10,723 nt of DNA from the NCBI GenBank assembly GCA_022827045.1, contig JAJDTQ010000235.1, positions 1-10,723 on the forward strand. Reading direction: 5' to 3'. This DNA is from Candidatus Binatia bacterium. GTDB lineage: Bacteria; Desulfobacterota_B; Binatia; UBA9968; JAJDTQ01. The position numbers were made by a program, and so were the translations under genes. Of this stretch, positions 1 through 8,264 are shown in pieces. The number at the start of each line of letters is the position of its first letter. The stretch's first letter is position 1. A model generated the notes under the pieces. It did no database searches, was not told where the DNA came from, and worked only from the letters and a program-made list of their open reading frames with translations.

Positions 1-237
1 CTTCTTCTTGCCCAGCCTCAGCGCGTTCAGGACGATGGCCGAAGAGACAGGCCCGCAGAAGATCTTGTTGTCCTGGCTGATGAAGTGGTTGCTTAGCCGG
101 AAGAAGTCCGCCTTGTGGGCGGAACGCGACAGGCGCTCGGAACTCTCATCGGACTCCCACTCGACCAGGCCGGCCGCAACGCCGGCTCCGCACAGGACGA
201 AGCCCGCCAGAAGCAGCACCATCAATAAGTGTTTCAT
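1..237 (-). CDS. Phytochelatin synthase-like protein, exported, C-terminus beyond window
   Basis: The first 79 codons are visible; the gene runs off the left edge. Residues 1-23 look like a Sec signal peptide: Lys at position 2, a Leu/Val-rich core and an Ala-x-Ala-like end, with no good lipobox, so a periplasmic or secreted location is inferred. Residues 53-74 (ISQDNKIFCGPVSSAIVLNA) match the phytochelatin synthase (PF05023) active-site block, with Cys61 as the expected nucleophile of a papain-like Cys-His-Asp triad. His and Asp would lie off the window. Plant enzymes transfer gamma-Glu-Cys between glutathiones; short bacterial homologues are known mainly to hydrolyse glutathione to gamma-Glu-Cys, the likelier activity here. 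The start is set by AAGGAGG four bases before the ATG. It lies 203 nt downstream of the cobW-like gene on the same strand and is probably a separate transcript. The family call is fairly secure; activity and metal role are not. Confidence 0.82.
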   Translation of the reverse strand, partial: MKHLLMVLLLAGFVLCGAGVAAGLVEWESDESSERLSRSAHKADFFRLSNHFISQDNKIFCGPVSSAIVLNALRLGKKK

Positions 238-440
238 GGGCCCTCCTTGGTTCGGTTCAGGCACTCCACGGGTCAGGCGCCCCGGAGACAGGACAGCCTC
301 TTACCACATCCGTGTGAGTTAGTCGTGAAGTATTGAGATGATTTATGTGCTGATTCAGTGTGATCGGCTGTTATTTTCGTTCGTGGAGTTTCTGGACTCG
401 CAAGCCGCCCTCGCGTCGCGCCGTTGGTCGGTACGAGCGC
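238..440. other. Intergenic region between cobW-like and phytochelatin synthase-like genes
   Basis: This 203-nt gap follows the cobW-like stop and precedes the phytochelatin-synthase-like start, both on the minus strand. Its middle (about 310-380) is clearly more A+T-rich than the flanking genes, as expected for a promoter of the exported protein, but I could not pick convincing -35/-10 boxes. The only clear signal is the AAGGAGG ribosome-binding site at 242-248 (minus strand). I saw no U-tract terminator hairpin after the cobW-like gene, so read-through is possible. Confidence 0.4.
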
Positions 441-1679
441 CTAGCAGCAGGGCATCGGGTTTGCGATGAGGTCGTAGACGCTGTCGAAGTTGATTTCGTT
501 GATGGTCTTCTGGATCTTGTAGAAGCGCGGAGGCTCATTGTCCAGGAGGACCATGATGGCGGTCTCGATGGGCGGGCAGTCCGGCTTGACGCAGGGCACC
601 TCCTTGATGGTGATGGGGGTCTTGGACGGGAACTCCAGGGCCTGCCGAACCCAGATGCCGATCTGGTCAAGCGTGAAGGAGGAGACGTCGCGGTAGATGT
701 CGAGCCCACCGTCGGCTGCGGCTTCGTCCTCCGAGCGAAGGCAGGTCTTGAGGCCGCCTTGCAACTCTTCCCCGTCCAGGTTCCGGCCGATGAACACAAG
801 GCGGTTGACGCGTTCCTCGCCGTCCTCCCACTCCCGGCCGAGTTTTCCCTGAAACAGACTGTGCACCCCGTGGAACACGAACTGGTGCGAGTCGCCGTAC
901 ATGTTGAGGATGCCCTTCATGCGCAGGATGTCGGGCCCCTTCTCCGCGAGCACCGAGCGGAACCAGTGGCTCAGGCGGGTCTTGTTGAGGTCTCCGGCCT
1001 GCACGAACGAGACGGTTTCGACCGAAGGTTGGTGCTCGTGGTGATGGCCGTCCCGCAAGGCCTCTCGTTTGGCCTCGAGATCGAAGGCATGCATCTCCAG
1101 TAGCTCGCCGATATCCACTTCGGCGTTCAGGGTGGGGGTCAAGCGGGCCGTGGGGTTCATTCCCCCGAGCTTGGCCGCCAGGTCGTCCGCTTCCTCCGGC
1201 GTAATGAGGTCGGTCTTGTTGAGCAGGATGGCGTCGGCGCAGGCGATCTGGTCCCGTGCCTCGTGCTGGACGGCAAGCTGCTGCTCGATATGAAAGCTGT
1301 CCACTACGGTCACCACGGCTTGCAGCTCGAAATCCCGACTGATGCGCTGGTCCAGCAGCAAGGTCTGCACGATGACCGTGGGGTCCGCCAGGCCCGAGGT
1401 TTCCACCACGAGATAATCGAAGGTGCCGCGCCGGTCCAGGAGCTGCAGCAGCACCCGCAGCAGGTCGCCCTGGACCGCGCAGCAGATGCAGCCGTTGTTC
1501 ATCTGGAAGATCTCTTCGTTCGAGGCGACGATGAGATGGTGGTCGATGCCAACCTCGCCGAACTCGTTGATGACCACGGCGATGCGGTAGCCGTGGGGCG
1601 CCGTGAGGATGCGGTTCAGGAGGGTGGTCTTGCCCGCTCCGAGAAAGCCCGTGAGAATGACTACGGGGATCTTGGCCAT
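441..1679 (-). CDS. CobW/COG0523-family GTPase, putative metallochaperone, with C-terminal extension
   Basis: This 412-residue G3E-class GTPase carries the family motifs in order: P-loop GFLGAGKTT (11-19), the metal-binding CxCC motif (Cys64, Cys66, Cys67), ETSG (93-96), base-specificity NKTD (154-157) and a histidine-rich linker HHHEH (212-216). A CobW C-terminal domain follows at about 221-315. COG0523 proteins use GTP hydrolysis to deliver metals such as Zn or Co to client enzymes in the cytoplasm. The last ~88 residues (from about 325) are an additional segment with a CxxxxC pair (Cys363, Cys368, in PCVKPDCPP) and a terminal Cys-Cys; typical CobW proteins stop near 320-330 residues. It is last in the block, 63 nt after the molybdopterin-subunit gene, with a weak GGGAG ribosome site before the ATG. 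The metal-dependent amidohydrolase in the operon is an attractive client, by inference only. The subfamily and metal cannot be told. Confidence 0.9.
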   Translation of the reverse strand: MAKIPVVILTGFLGAGKTTLLNRILTAPHGYRIAVVINEFGEVGIDHHLIVASNEEIFQMNNGCICCAVQGDLLRVLLQLLDRRGTFDYLVVETSGLADPTVIVQTLLLDQRISRDFELQAVVTVVDSFHIEQQLAVQHEARDQIACADAILLNKTDLITPEEADDLAAKLGGMNPTARLTPTLNAEVDIGELLEMHAFDLEAKREALRDGHHHEHQPSVETVSFVQAGDLNKTRLSHWFRSVLAEKGPDILRMKGILNMYGDSHQFVFHGVHSLFQGKLGREWEDGEERVNRLVFIGRNLDGEELQGGLKTCLRSEDEAAADGGLDIYRDVSSFTLDQIGIWVRQALEFPSKTPITIKEVPCVKPDCPPIETAIMVLLDNEPPRFYKIQKTINEINFDSVYDLIANPMPCC

Positions 1680-1742
1680 GGCTCCCGTTTGACGGCTCCC
1701 GAGCGTCCTCGAGACCCGTCATGACAATGGTCGCGACCGTTT

Positions 1743-4043
1743 CTACTTCCGGTCGCGTTCCTCCAGTGCCCAGAACACCCGCTCCGGCGTCAACGGCAGA
1801 TCGCGGATACGGGACTTGATGGCGTCCGCCACCGCGTTGCCGATGGCCGCGGGGGTGGGCGCCAGGCCAGGCTCGCCCAGCCCCTTGGCGCCGTAGGGGC
1901 CCTCGGGTTCGGCGCACTCGACGACGATGGAAATGATCTCGGGCACGTCCAGCGACGTCACCAGGTGGTAGTCCAGGAACGACGGGTTCCGCACCTTGCC
2001 GTTCTCGTCGATGACCAGGTTCTCGTGGAGGGCGGAGCCGATGCCCATGGCCACGCCGCCCTCGATCTGCGCTACGCAGTTGAGCGGGTTGATGGCCTTG
2101 CCCACGTCGTGGGCGGCGGACACCCGGTGCAGCCGGACCCGGCCGGTCTCCTCGTCCACCGAGACCTCGGCGGCCTGGGTGGCGTACATGTAGAAGGCCG
2201 ACGCGTGGTCGCTGTGACCGGTTTCCAGGTCCAGGTCCTTGCCGATCTCGTAGGTGTACGAGCCGTCGCCCCGGAGCACGGCCTCGCCGCCAAGCCCGCG
2301 CCGGATCAGCTCGCCGTAGGTCAGGGCCATGTCCTCGTGGTCCTTGAGGTGGACCTTGCCGTCGGCCACCACCAGCTCCTCCTGTTTGCCTTCGAGGGCG
2401 GGGCCGGCCATCTCCAGGAGCTGTTCGCGCGCGTGGATGGCCGCCCGGCGCACGGCGTTGCCCATGTGATAGGTGCTGCGGCTGGAGGTGGTGGAGGCGT
2501 CGAAGGGGATCAGGTCGGTGTCCAGCGGCGCCACCCGGATCTGCTCGATGGGCACCCGCAACTCTTCGGCGGCCACCTGCGCCAGGATCGTGTTGCACCC
2601 TTGGCCGATCTCCACAGTGCCCGCAAGCACGGTGATTTCGCCGTCGGCGTCCACCAGCACGCCGGCGTTGGAGGTGGTGGGCGACCGGGTGGGCTTGGAG
2701 ATGCAGGCCAGCCCGCGTCCGACCCCCGCGCGCTTGGGCTTGCCCCAGTCGATGGCCGCCGCCGCCTTGGTGAGGGTCTCGGTGAGGCCGACGTTGTGCA
2801 ACTGCTCGCCCCAGTAGGCCATGTCGCCGTCCACGAAGACGTTCTTCAGGCGGAAGTCCACCGGGTCCATGGCCAGCCTGCGGGCCAGCTCGTCCATGTG
2901 CTGCTCGGTGGCCCAGGCGCCCTGGGGGATGCCGTAGCCGCGATACGCCCCGGCCACGGGCTTGTTGGTGTACACCGCGTAGCCGTCCACGTGGACGTGG
3001 GGGATACGGTAGGGGCCGGGGGAGGGGAGGCTGCCGCGGATGCACACCGTCGGGCTCTTCTCAGCGTAGGCCCCTCCGCCCCAGTAGAGCGTCATGTGCC
3101 GAGCCACGAGGGTGCCGTCGTTCTTGACGCCGCTCTTGATGTGTACGGTGGCCTCGTGGCGCACCAGTGTGGAGATGAAGGTCTCCTCGCGGTTGAATTT
3201 CACCCGCACCGGCCGGCCGGCCGTGTGGAACGCCAGCCCCATGGCGATGGGCTCGAGCTTGAGGCCGCCCTTGGAGCCGAAGCCGCCGCCCTGGAGCGGG
3301 TTGATGAGGCGGATCTGTTCCTGCGGCAGGCCCAGGGCCTCGGACACTTCCGTGAGCGCCCGGAAGGGCGCGTCGTTTGCCACCCACACGGTGACCCGTC
3401 CGCTGTCGGGGTCCACCTGGGCGTGGGCCGAATGGGGCTCCATGGCGGCGTGCTGGATGATCGGCACGTAGTATTTCTCCTCCAGCACCATGTCCGACTG
3501 CCTGAATCCTTCGGCGGTATCGCCGGTGCGTAGCTTGAAGTGCTCGCACACGTTGGGCATGGGCGCGCCGACGATGAACGGGGCCTTGCGATAGTTCTCG
3601 AACTCCTCGTGGATGGCCACGGCGCCTGGCTGGCAAGCTTCTTCGGGGGTGAAGTAAGCGGGCAGGTCTTCGTACTCCACCTCGATGAGCTTGAGCGCCG
3701 CCTGGGCGGTGTCCTCGTCCACCGCCGCCACCGCCGCTACCGGCTCGCCGATGTAGCGCACCTTGCCCTGGGCCAGGAACGGCTTGTCCTTGACGGACTC
3801 GCCGTGGGTCCAGGGGGTGTCCTCGCCGGAAATAACCGCCACCACGCCGGGATGCTTGCGTGCCTTCTCCAGGTCGATGCTGACGATGCGCGCGTGCGCC
3901 CGGGTGCTGAACAGGACCTTGCCGTGCAGCATGTCCGGCAGCACCAGGTCGTACCCGTACGTCGCGGTCCCCGTGACCTTCTCGTCCACGTCGATGCGGG
4001 TGACCGGATGGCCGACGACCTTGAGATCGTTGAGATCATTCAT
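1743..4043 (-). CDS. Xanthine dehydrogenase-family hydroxylase, molybdopterin-binding large subunit
   Basis: This 766-residue protein is the catalytic subunit of a three-subunit molybdenum hydroxylase, which hydroxylates a substrate with water-derived oxygen and passes electrons to the Fe-S and FAD partners. An a/b hammerhead domain covers about 20-125 (GEPVAAV at 99-105), followed by the Mo-cofactor domains: QHAAMEPH (197-204), QGGGFGSKGG (251-260), AGAYRGYGIPQG (364-375), GTVEIGQG (475-482) and KGLGEPG (720-726), where Glu724 is the expected catalytic base. The loop is not the AYxCSFR of form I CO dehydrogenase. By eye, Gly259 stands where true xanthine dehydrogenases have a substrate-binding Glu, while Arg336 aligns with their substrate Arg, so xanthine is unlikely. 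There is no signal peptide, so it is cytoplasmic. Its start overlaps the Fe-S subunit gene by 8 nt, implying coupled translation. The family is certain; the substrate (heterocycle, aldehyde or acyl-CoA) is unknown. Confidence 0.94.
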   Translation of the reverse strand: MNDLNDLKVVGHPVTRIDVDEKVTGTATYGYDLVLPDMLHGKVLFSTRAHARIVSIDLEKARKHPGVVAVISGEDTPWTHGESVKDKPFLAQGKVRYIGEPVAAVAAVDEDTAQAALKLIEVEYEDLPAYFTPEEACQPGAVAIHEEFENYRKAPFIVGAPMPNVCEHFKLRTGDTAEGFRQSDMVLEEKYYVPIIQHAAMEPHSAHAQVDPDSGRVTVWVANDAPFRALTEVSEALGLPQEQIRLINPLQGGGFGSKGGLKLEPIAMGLAFHTAGRPVRVKFNREETFISTLVRHEATVHIKSGVKNDGTLVARHMTLYWGGGAYAEKSPTVCIRGSLPSPGPYRIPHVHVDGYAVYTNKPVAGAYRGYGIPQGAWATEQHMDELARRLAMDPVDFRLKNVFVDGDMAYWGEQLHNVGLTETLTKAAAAIDWGKPKRAGVGRGLACISKPTRSPTTSNAGVLVDADGEITVLAGTVEIGQGCNTILAQVAAEELRVPIEQIRVAPLDTDLIPFDASTTSSRSTYHMGNAVRRAAIHAREQLLEMAGPALEGKQEELVVADGKVHLKDHEDMALTYGELIRRGLGGEAVLRGDGSYTYEIGKDLDLETGHSDHASAFYMYATQAAEVSVDEETGRVRLHRVSAAHDVGKAINPLNCVAQIEGGVAMGIGSALHENLVIDENGKVRNPSFLDYHLVTSLDVPEIISIVVECAEPEGPYGAKGLGEPGLAPTPAAIGNAVADAIKSRIRDLPLTPERVFWALEERDRK

Positions 4044-4533
4044 GGTCCTGTCCCTTGCCGGCGCGCCGCCGGAGCTCGGCCGCGGCGTCCTGGACCGCCT
4101 CGACGATCTTCACGTATCCGGTGCAGCGGCACAGGTTGCCCGAGAGGGCAAAGCGGATGTCGTCGTCCGTGGGGTCGGGGTTGTCCTCGAGGAAAGACGC
4201 GGCCATCATCAGCATGCCGGGGGTGCAGTAGCCGCACTGGGCGCCGCCGTCCTCGATGAAGGCTGCCTGGATGGGATGGTAGGCGTCGCCGTCCTTGAGG
4301 CCTTCGATGGTGACGATGTCGGCGTCGCCCAGTTCACCGGTCAGAACCAGGCACGAGTTCACGGGCTGGCCGTTGAGGTAGACCGTGCACGCGCCGCAGT
4401 CGCCGGTGCCGCAGCCCTCCTTGGTGCCGGTGATGCCGATTTCGTCCCGCAGCAGGTCCAGCAGCAGGCGGTGCGCCGGGGCATCCACCGAAGTGGGCTT
4501 GCCGTTCAGGGTGAATTCAATGGGTTGGCTCAT
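4036..4533 (-). CDS. Molybdenum hydroxylase [2Fe-2S] small subunit
   Basis: This 165-residue electron-transfer subunit links the Mo centre to FAD. An N-terminal plant-ferredoxin-like domain has cluster ligands Cys41, Cys46, Cys49 (CGTGDCGAC) and Cys61. The C-terminal helical [2Fe-2S]-binding domain has Cys100, Cys103 (CGYC) and Cys135, Cys137 (CRC). All eight expected cysteines are present and the length is normal for CoxS/XdhC-type subunits. An in-frame ATG at 4584 would add 17 unconserved residues and overlap the FAD-subunit gene. I chose 4533 because the protein then begins directly at the ferredoxin fold (MSQPIEFTLNG) and an AAGGAG site precedes it, although the spacing of about 11 nt is long. 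It sits 17 nt after the FAD gene and its stop overlaps the large-subunit start. Confidence 0.94.
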   Translation of the reverse strand: MSQPIEFTLNGKPTSVDAPAHRLLLDLLRDEIGITGTKEGCGTGDCGACTVYLNGQPVNSCLVLTGELGDADIVTIEGLKDGDAYHPIQAAFIEDGGAQCGYCTPGMLMMAASFLEDNPDPTDDDIRFALSGNLCRCTGYVKIVEAVQDAAAELRRRAGKGQDHE

Positions 4534-4550
4534 GGATTCTGAGGCTCCTT

Positions 4551-5468
<918 letters not shown>

Positions 5469-5483
5469 GGTTCTCCTGAGTCA

Positions 5484-6857
5484 TCAGTCCGGTACCGGGT
5501 ACACCATGCGTCCGACGGCCTCGCCCACGGGCTCGCCGTCCTGCATCTGAACGTGGCCGCGCACGATGGCCATCACCGGTATGCCCTTGATCTTCCAGCC
5601 GTGCCATGGCGATGGGTTGTTCTTGCTGTGCAGCTTGTTGACGTCGATGGCGCCTTCCTTGTCCATGTCGACGATTGTCACGTCGCCGTCGGAACCGACC
5701 CGAAGGGCGCCTTTTTGAGGATATATTTGCCATACTTTTGCAGGGTTTTCAGATGCCAATCTCGCGTAATGGTTCAGGCTCATGCGGCCCTTGTTGACCT
5801 CCGTCAGGATCAGCGAGGGGCCGGTTTCCACGCCACAGAAGCCGGAGATGCAATCCCAGATGGCGGGCTTCAGCATGTTGCCGTGGACGTCGGCGCCCTT
5901 TTCCTCGAGGGTGTGGGGAGAGTGGTCGGTGGCGATCATGTCCACGTAGCCGTTGAGCAGCCCGTCCCACAGGGCCTCGCCGTGGTCGCGGGTCCTTACC
6001 GGCGGGTTCATCTTGAGCAGCGGGCCCGCCTTGTCCATGTCCTTGGGCTCGCGCAGCAGGTAGTGGGGGCCGGTCTCGGCGGTGATCCGGAGCCCCCGAG
6101 CCTTGGCGTCCCGCACCATGCCGGCGGCCTGCTTGGAGCTCATGTGCAGCACGTGCATCTTGGTGCCGAAGGTCTCGGCGAAGAAGAGGGCGTGGTGCAC
6201 CGACTCGGCCTCGCAGATGGCCGGGCGGGTGGACTCCCAGTTGACCGGGTCGCTCTTGCCCTCCTCCTTGATGCGGTTCAGGTGGTGGTACATGATCTGC
6301 CGGTTCTCGGCGTGGATGCACAGCGGCAGACGGGACTCGGCGATGTTCTGGAACACGTCCTGGCACACGCCGTCGTCCGGGAAGGGCAGGTTGCCGATGG
6401 TCTCGCCGAAGAAGATCTTGAAGCCCACCGCTCCCACCCGGGCCATGGGCAGGATCTGGTCGGCGTTGGTCTGTACCACCACGCCGAGGAGCGCGAAGTC
6501 CACCAGCGACTTCTCCTCCGCCAGCACCTTCTTCTCCTCCACCTGCTCGGGATGCGTCACCGGCGGAATCGTGTTGGGCATGTCCACCACGCAGGTGATG
6601 CCGCCGGCGATGGCGGCGCGCGAGCCGGTGCCGAAGTCCTCCTTGTGGGTCATGCCGGGCTCACGGAAGTGGACATGGGCGTCGATCAGCCCGGGCAGGA
6701 TGTGCTTCCCCTTGGCGTCGATCTCCCGGGTGCCTTCCGGGAGCGAGTCGTTCGTGCCGATGGCCACGAATTTCCCGTCGTTGATGGCCACCCCGCCGTC
6801 GAACGTGTTCTCGGGCGTCACCACCGTACCGTTCTTGATCACCATGTCAGCCTTCAT
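5484..6857 (-). CDS. Cyclic-amide amidohydrolase (dihydroorotase/hydantoinase/allantoinase family)
   Basis: This 457-residue metal-dependent amidohydrolase would open a cyclic amide, imide or ureide ring. Metal-site residues are present: HxH at His61/His63 in GLIDAHVHFREPGMTHKEDF, Lys147 in GFKIFF (candidate carboxylated lysine), His182 (IHAEN), His238 (HVLHMSS) and Asp311 (ATDHSPH). The end (NPAKVWQIYPQKG, then GDVTIVD) is typical of the second beta-sandwich. The FREPG..HKEDF block favours the dihydroorotase/allantoinase side over classical D-hydantoinase, but substrate cannot be assigned. An upstream in-frame ATG at 6896 adds 13 unconserved residues; I chose 6857 because AAGGGAG stands five nt upstream and MKADMVIKNGTVVT begins the fold. 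It is the first gene of the block with the hydroxylase and CobW-like genes, suggesting it acts on the hydroxylated (lactam) product. Codons 366-382 are unusually A/T-ending. Confidence 0.9.
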   Translation of the reverse strand: MKADMVIKNGTVVTPENTFDGGVAINDGKFVAIGTNDSLPEGTREIDAKGKHILPGLIDAHVHFREPGMTHKEDFGTGSRAAIAGGITCVVDMPNTIPPVTHPEQVEEKKVLAEEKSLVDFALLGVVVQTNADQILPMARVGAVGFKIFFGETIGNLPFPDDGVCQDVFQNIAESRLPLCIHAENRQIMYHHLNRIKEEGKSDPVNWESTRPAICEAESVHHALFFAETFGTKMHVLHMSSKQAAGMVRDAKARGLRITAETGPHYLLREPKDMDKAGPLLKMNPPVRTRDHGEALWDGLLNGYVDMIATDHSPHTLEEKGADVHGNMLKPAIWDCISGFCGVETGPSLILTEVNKGRMSLNHYARLASENPAKVWQIYPQKGALRVGSDGDVTIVDMDKEGAIDVNKLHSKNNPSPWHGWKIKGIPVMAIVRGHVQMQDGEPVGEAVGRMVYPVPD

Positions 6858-7088
6858 GGATGCTCCCTTCGCGTCGGATGAACGGATGCCCCGCACGCGG
6901 CTTGCGGCATGTCGGACGGGCGTCCGCGCGACAGGTTGTTGTTAGGAAAAAACCGCCCTGAAAGCAACCCTGGCGGCGCCGTGTTCAAGTTGAAATCCGG
7001 TGTCTTGTGTGCAATAGGTGGCTCATCCCAGTGCCGGCCTGGCGCCGGCGCCAGGCGGTTCTCCATTGCCGGCAGCACGGAGGTCACG
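6858..7088. promoter_or_regulatory. Divergent intergenic control region
   Basis: This 231-nt region separates the divergent amidohydrolase operon and the ABC ATPase gene, so promoters for both are expected here. Plus-strand candidate: TTGAAA at 6990-6995, 17 nt, then AATAGG at 7013-7018, which matches only three of six -10 bases. Minus-strand candidate: TTGCTT at 6967-6962, 17 nt, then TAACAA at 6944-6939, also weak. Ribosome sites are clear: AAGGGAG before the amidohydrolase on the minus strand and GGAGG at 7079-7083 before the GTG on the plus strand. A 20-nt palindrome at 7037-7056 lies between the plus candidate and the start codon. The region's role is likely; the individual boxes are not secure. 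Confidence 0.4.
7037..7056. repeat. 20-nt perfect palindrome upstream of ABC ATPase gene
   Basis: GCCTGGCGCCGGCGCCAGGC is its own reverse complement over all 20 bases, centred between 7046 and 7047. It sits 32 nt before the GTG start and downstream of the weak plus-strand promoter candidate. It could be an operator for a dimeric regulator or an mRNA hairpin in the leader. G+C-rich sequence produces short palindromes by chance, but a perfect one of this length in a control region is notable. Confidence 0.6.
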
Positions 7089-8237
7089 GTGAACGACGAC
7101 AGAGTCATGGTCGATATCAGGAGTCTCGAGAAGTACTTCGGGGAAGGCGCCGAAAGGGTTCACGTCCTCAAGGGAGTCTCGCTCCAGATCCCCGAGGGCT
7201 CACTTTACACCTTCCTGGGCCCCAGCGGCTGCGGCAAGACCACCACGCTGCGCTGCGTGGCCGGGCTGGAGCGGCCGGAAAGCGGCGTCATCGACATCGA
7301 CGAGAAGGCGGTGTTCAACTCCGCCGGCGGCGCCTACGTGCCGCCCAACCACCGGCCCATCGGCATGGTGTTCCAGTCCTACGCCATCTGGCCGCACATG
7401 ACGGTGGCGGAGAACGTGGGCTACCCTCTCACCATCCAGCGCCGGCCCAGGGCCGAGATCCGCAGCCGGGTGGAAGACGTGCTGAAGATCGTGGGTCTGG
7501 GCGGACTGGAGGAGCGGCCGGCCCCCAAGCTCTCCGGCGGACAGCAGCAGCGGGTGGCCTTCGCCCGGGCGCTGATCAACGAGCCCAAGGTGATGCTGCT
7601 GGACGAACCCCTCAGCAACCTCGACGCCAAGCTGCGGGAGCAGATGCGCTTCGAGATCAAGGCTCTGCAGCGGCGCGTCAACATCACCACCATCTACGTG
7701 ACCCACGACCAGGCGGAAGCCTTGGCCATCTCCGACCAGATCGCGGTCATGCACGGCGGCAAGCTGATCGAGGTGGGGGATCCCCACCAGCTCTACGCCA
7801 AGCCCAAGCGGAAGTTCACCGCCACCTTCCTGGGACTCACGAACCTCATCAACGGCAAGGTGGCGGAGGCGGGCGCCAACTCCCACCCGAGCCGGCTCGA
7901 TACGGAGTTCGGCATGCTCTCGTTCAGTCCCGCCGTCCCCATGGACAAGGGAGCCGAGGCGGTGATCTCGATCCGGCCCGAGAACATAAGCGTAAGCTCG
8001 GAGGCGCCGGCGACCATGGACAACGTGCTGCAGGGGACGCTGCACGACGCGGTCTTCATGGGCGATGCGTACCACTGCCAGGTCCAGGTGCGCGAGCAGT
8101 TGATCCGCGTTCACACCCACCCGGCCAACGCCGTGCCGGTGGGCGCCAACGTCTACCTGACCCTCGACCCGGATAGCTGCAACGGCCTGCCCGCAGACGA
8201 CACCGAGGGCATGGACGACACCATGATGGGGGACTGA
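7089..8237 (+). CDS. ABC transporter ATP-binding protein with TOBE domain (import type)
   Basis: This 382-residue ATPase subunit of an importer has all nucleotide-binding motifs: Walker A GPSGCGKT (44-51), Q-loop Gln96 in FQSYAIWPHMTV, signature LSGGQQQR (148-155), Walker B VMLLDEP (168-174), D-loop SNLDA and switch His206 (YVTHDQ). A C-terminal TOBE-type segment (about 290-360, ISIRPENISV) places it with the spermidine/putrescine, iron(III) and sugar importer ATPases (PotA/FbpC/MalK-like). The substrate cannot be read from the ATPase. Start choice: GTG at 7089 has GGAGG five nt upstream. The ATG at 7107 lacks a ribosome site, and the ATG at 6909 would add 60 unconserved residues across the intergenic palindrome. 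No permease or binding protein is in the window, so its partners are elsewhere. Divergent placement next to the catabolic block suggests, but does not prove, substrate uptake. Confidence 0.92.
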   Translation: MNDDRVMVDIRSLEKYFGEGAERVHVLKGVSLQIPEGSLYTFLGPSGCGKTTTLRCVAGLERPESGVIDIDEKAVFNSAGGAYVPPNHRPIGMVFQSYAIWPHMTVAENVGYPLTIQRRPRAEIRSRVEDVLKIVGLGGLEERPAPKLSGGQQQRVAFARALINEPKVMLLDEPLSNLDAKLREQMRFEIKALQRRVNITTIYVTHDQAEALAISDQIAVMHGGKLIEVGDPHQLYAKPKRKFTATFLGLTNLINGKVAEAGANSHPSRLDTEFGMLSFSPAVPMDKGAEAVISIRPENISVSSEAPATMDNVLQGTLHDAVFMGDAYHCQVQVREQLIRVHTHPANAVPVGANVYLTLDPDSCNGLPADDTEGMDDTMMGD

Positions 8238-8264
8238 GGCCGGATCGGGCAGAGTCAACCGTTT

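Noticed and set aside
1729..1738. GGTCGCGACC palindrome just after the large-subunit stop
   Set aside because: Ten bases of G+C-rich palindrome are expected by chance, and there is no T-tract or adjacent promoter.
667..3045. Very long minus-strand open frame (792 codons) spanning the cobW-like and large-subunit genes
   Set aside because: It is Arg/Pro/Gly-rich and low in family motifs, and it crosses two well-supported genes in another frame. Long stop-free shadow frames are expected in G+C-rich coding DNA.
1965..3533. Long plus-strand open frame (522 codons) antisense to the large subunit
   Set aside because: It is His/Val/Gly-rich, has no recognisable domain, and mirrors the codon structure of the opposite-strand gene, whose conserved Mo-cofactor motifs are unambiguous.
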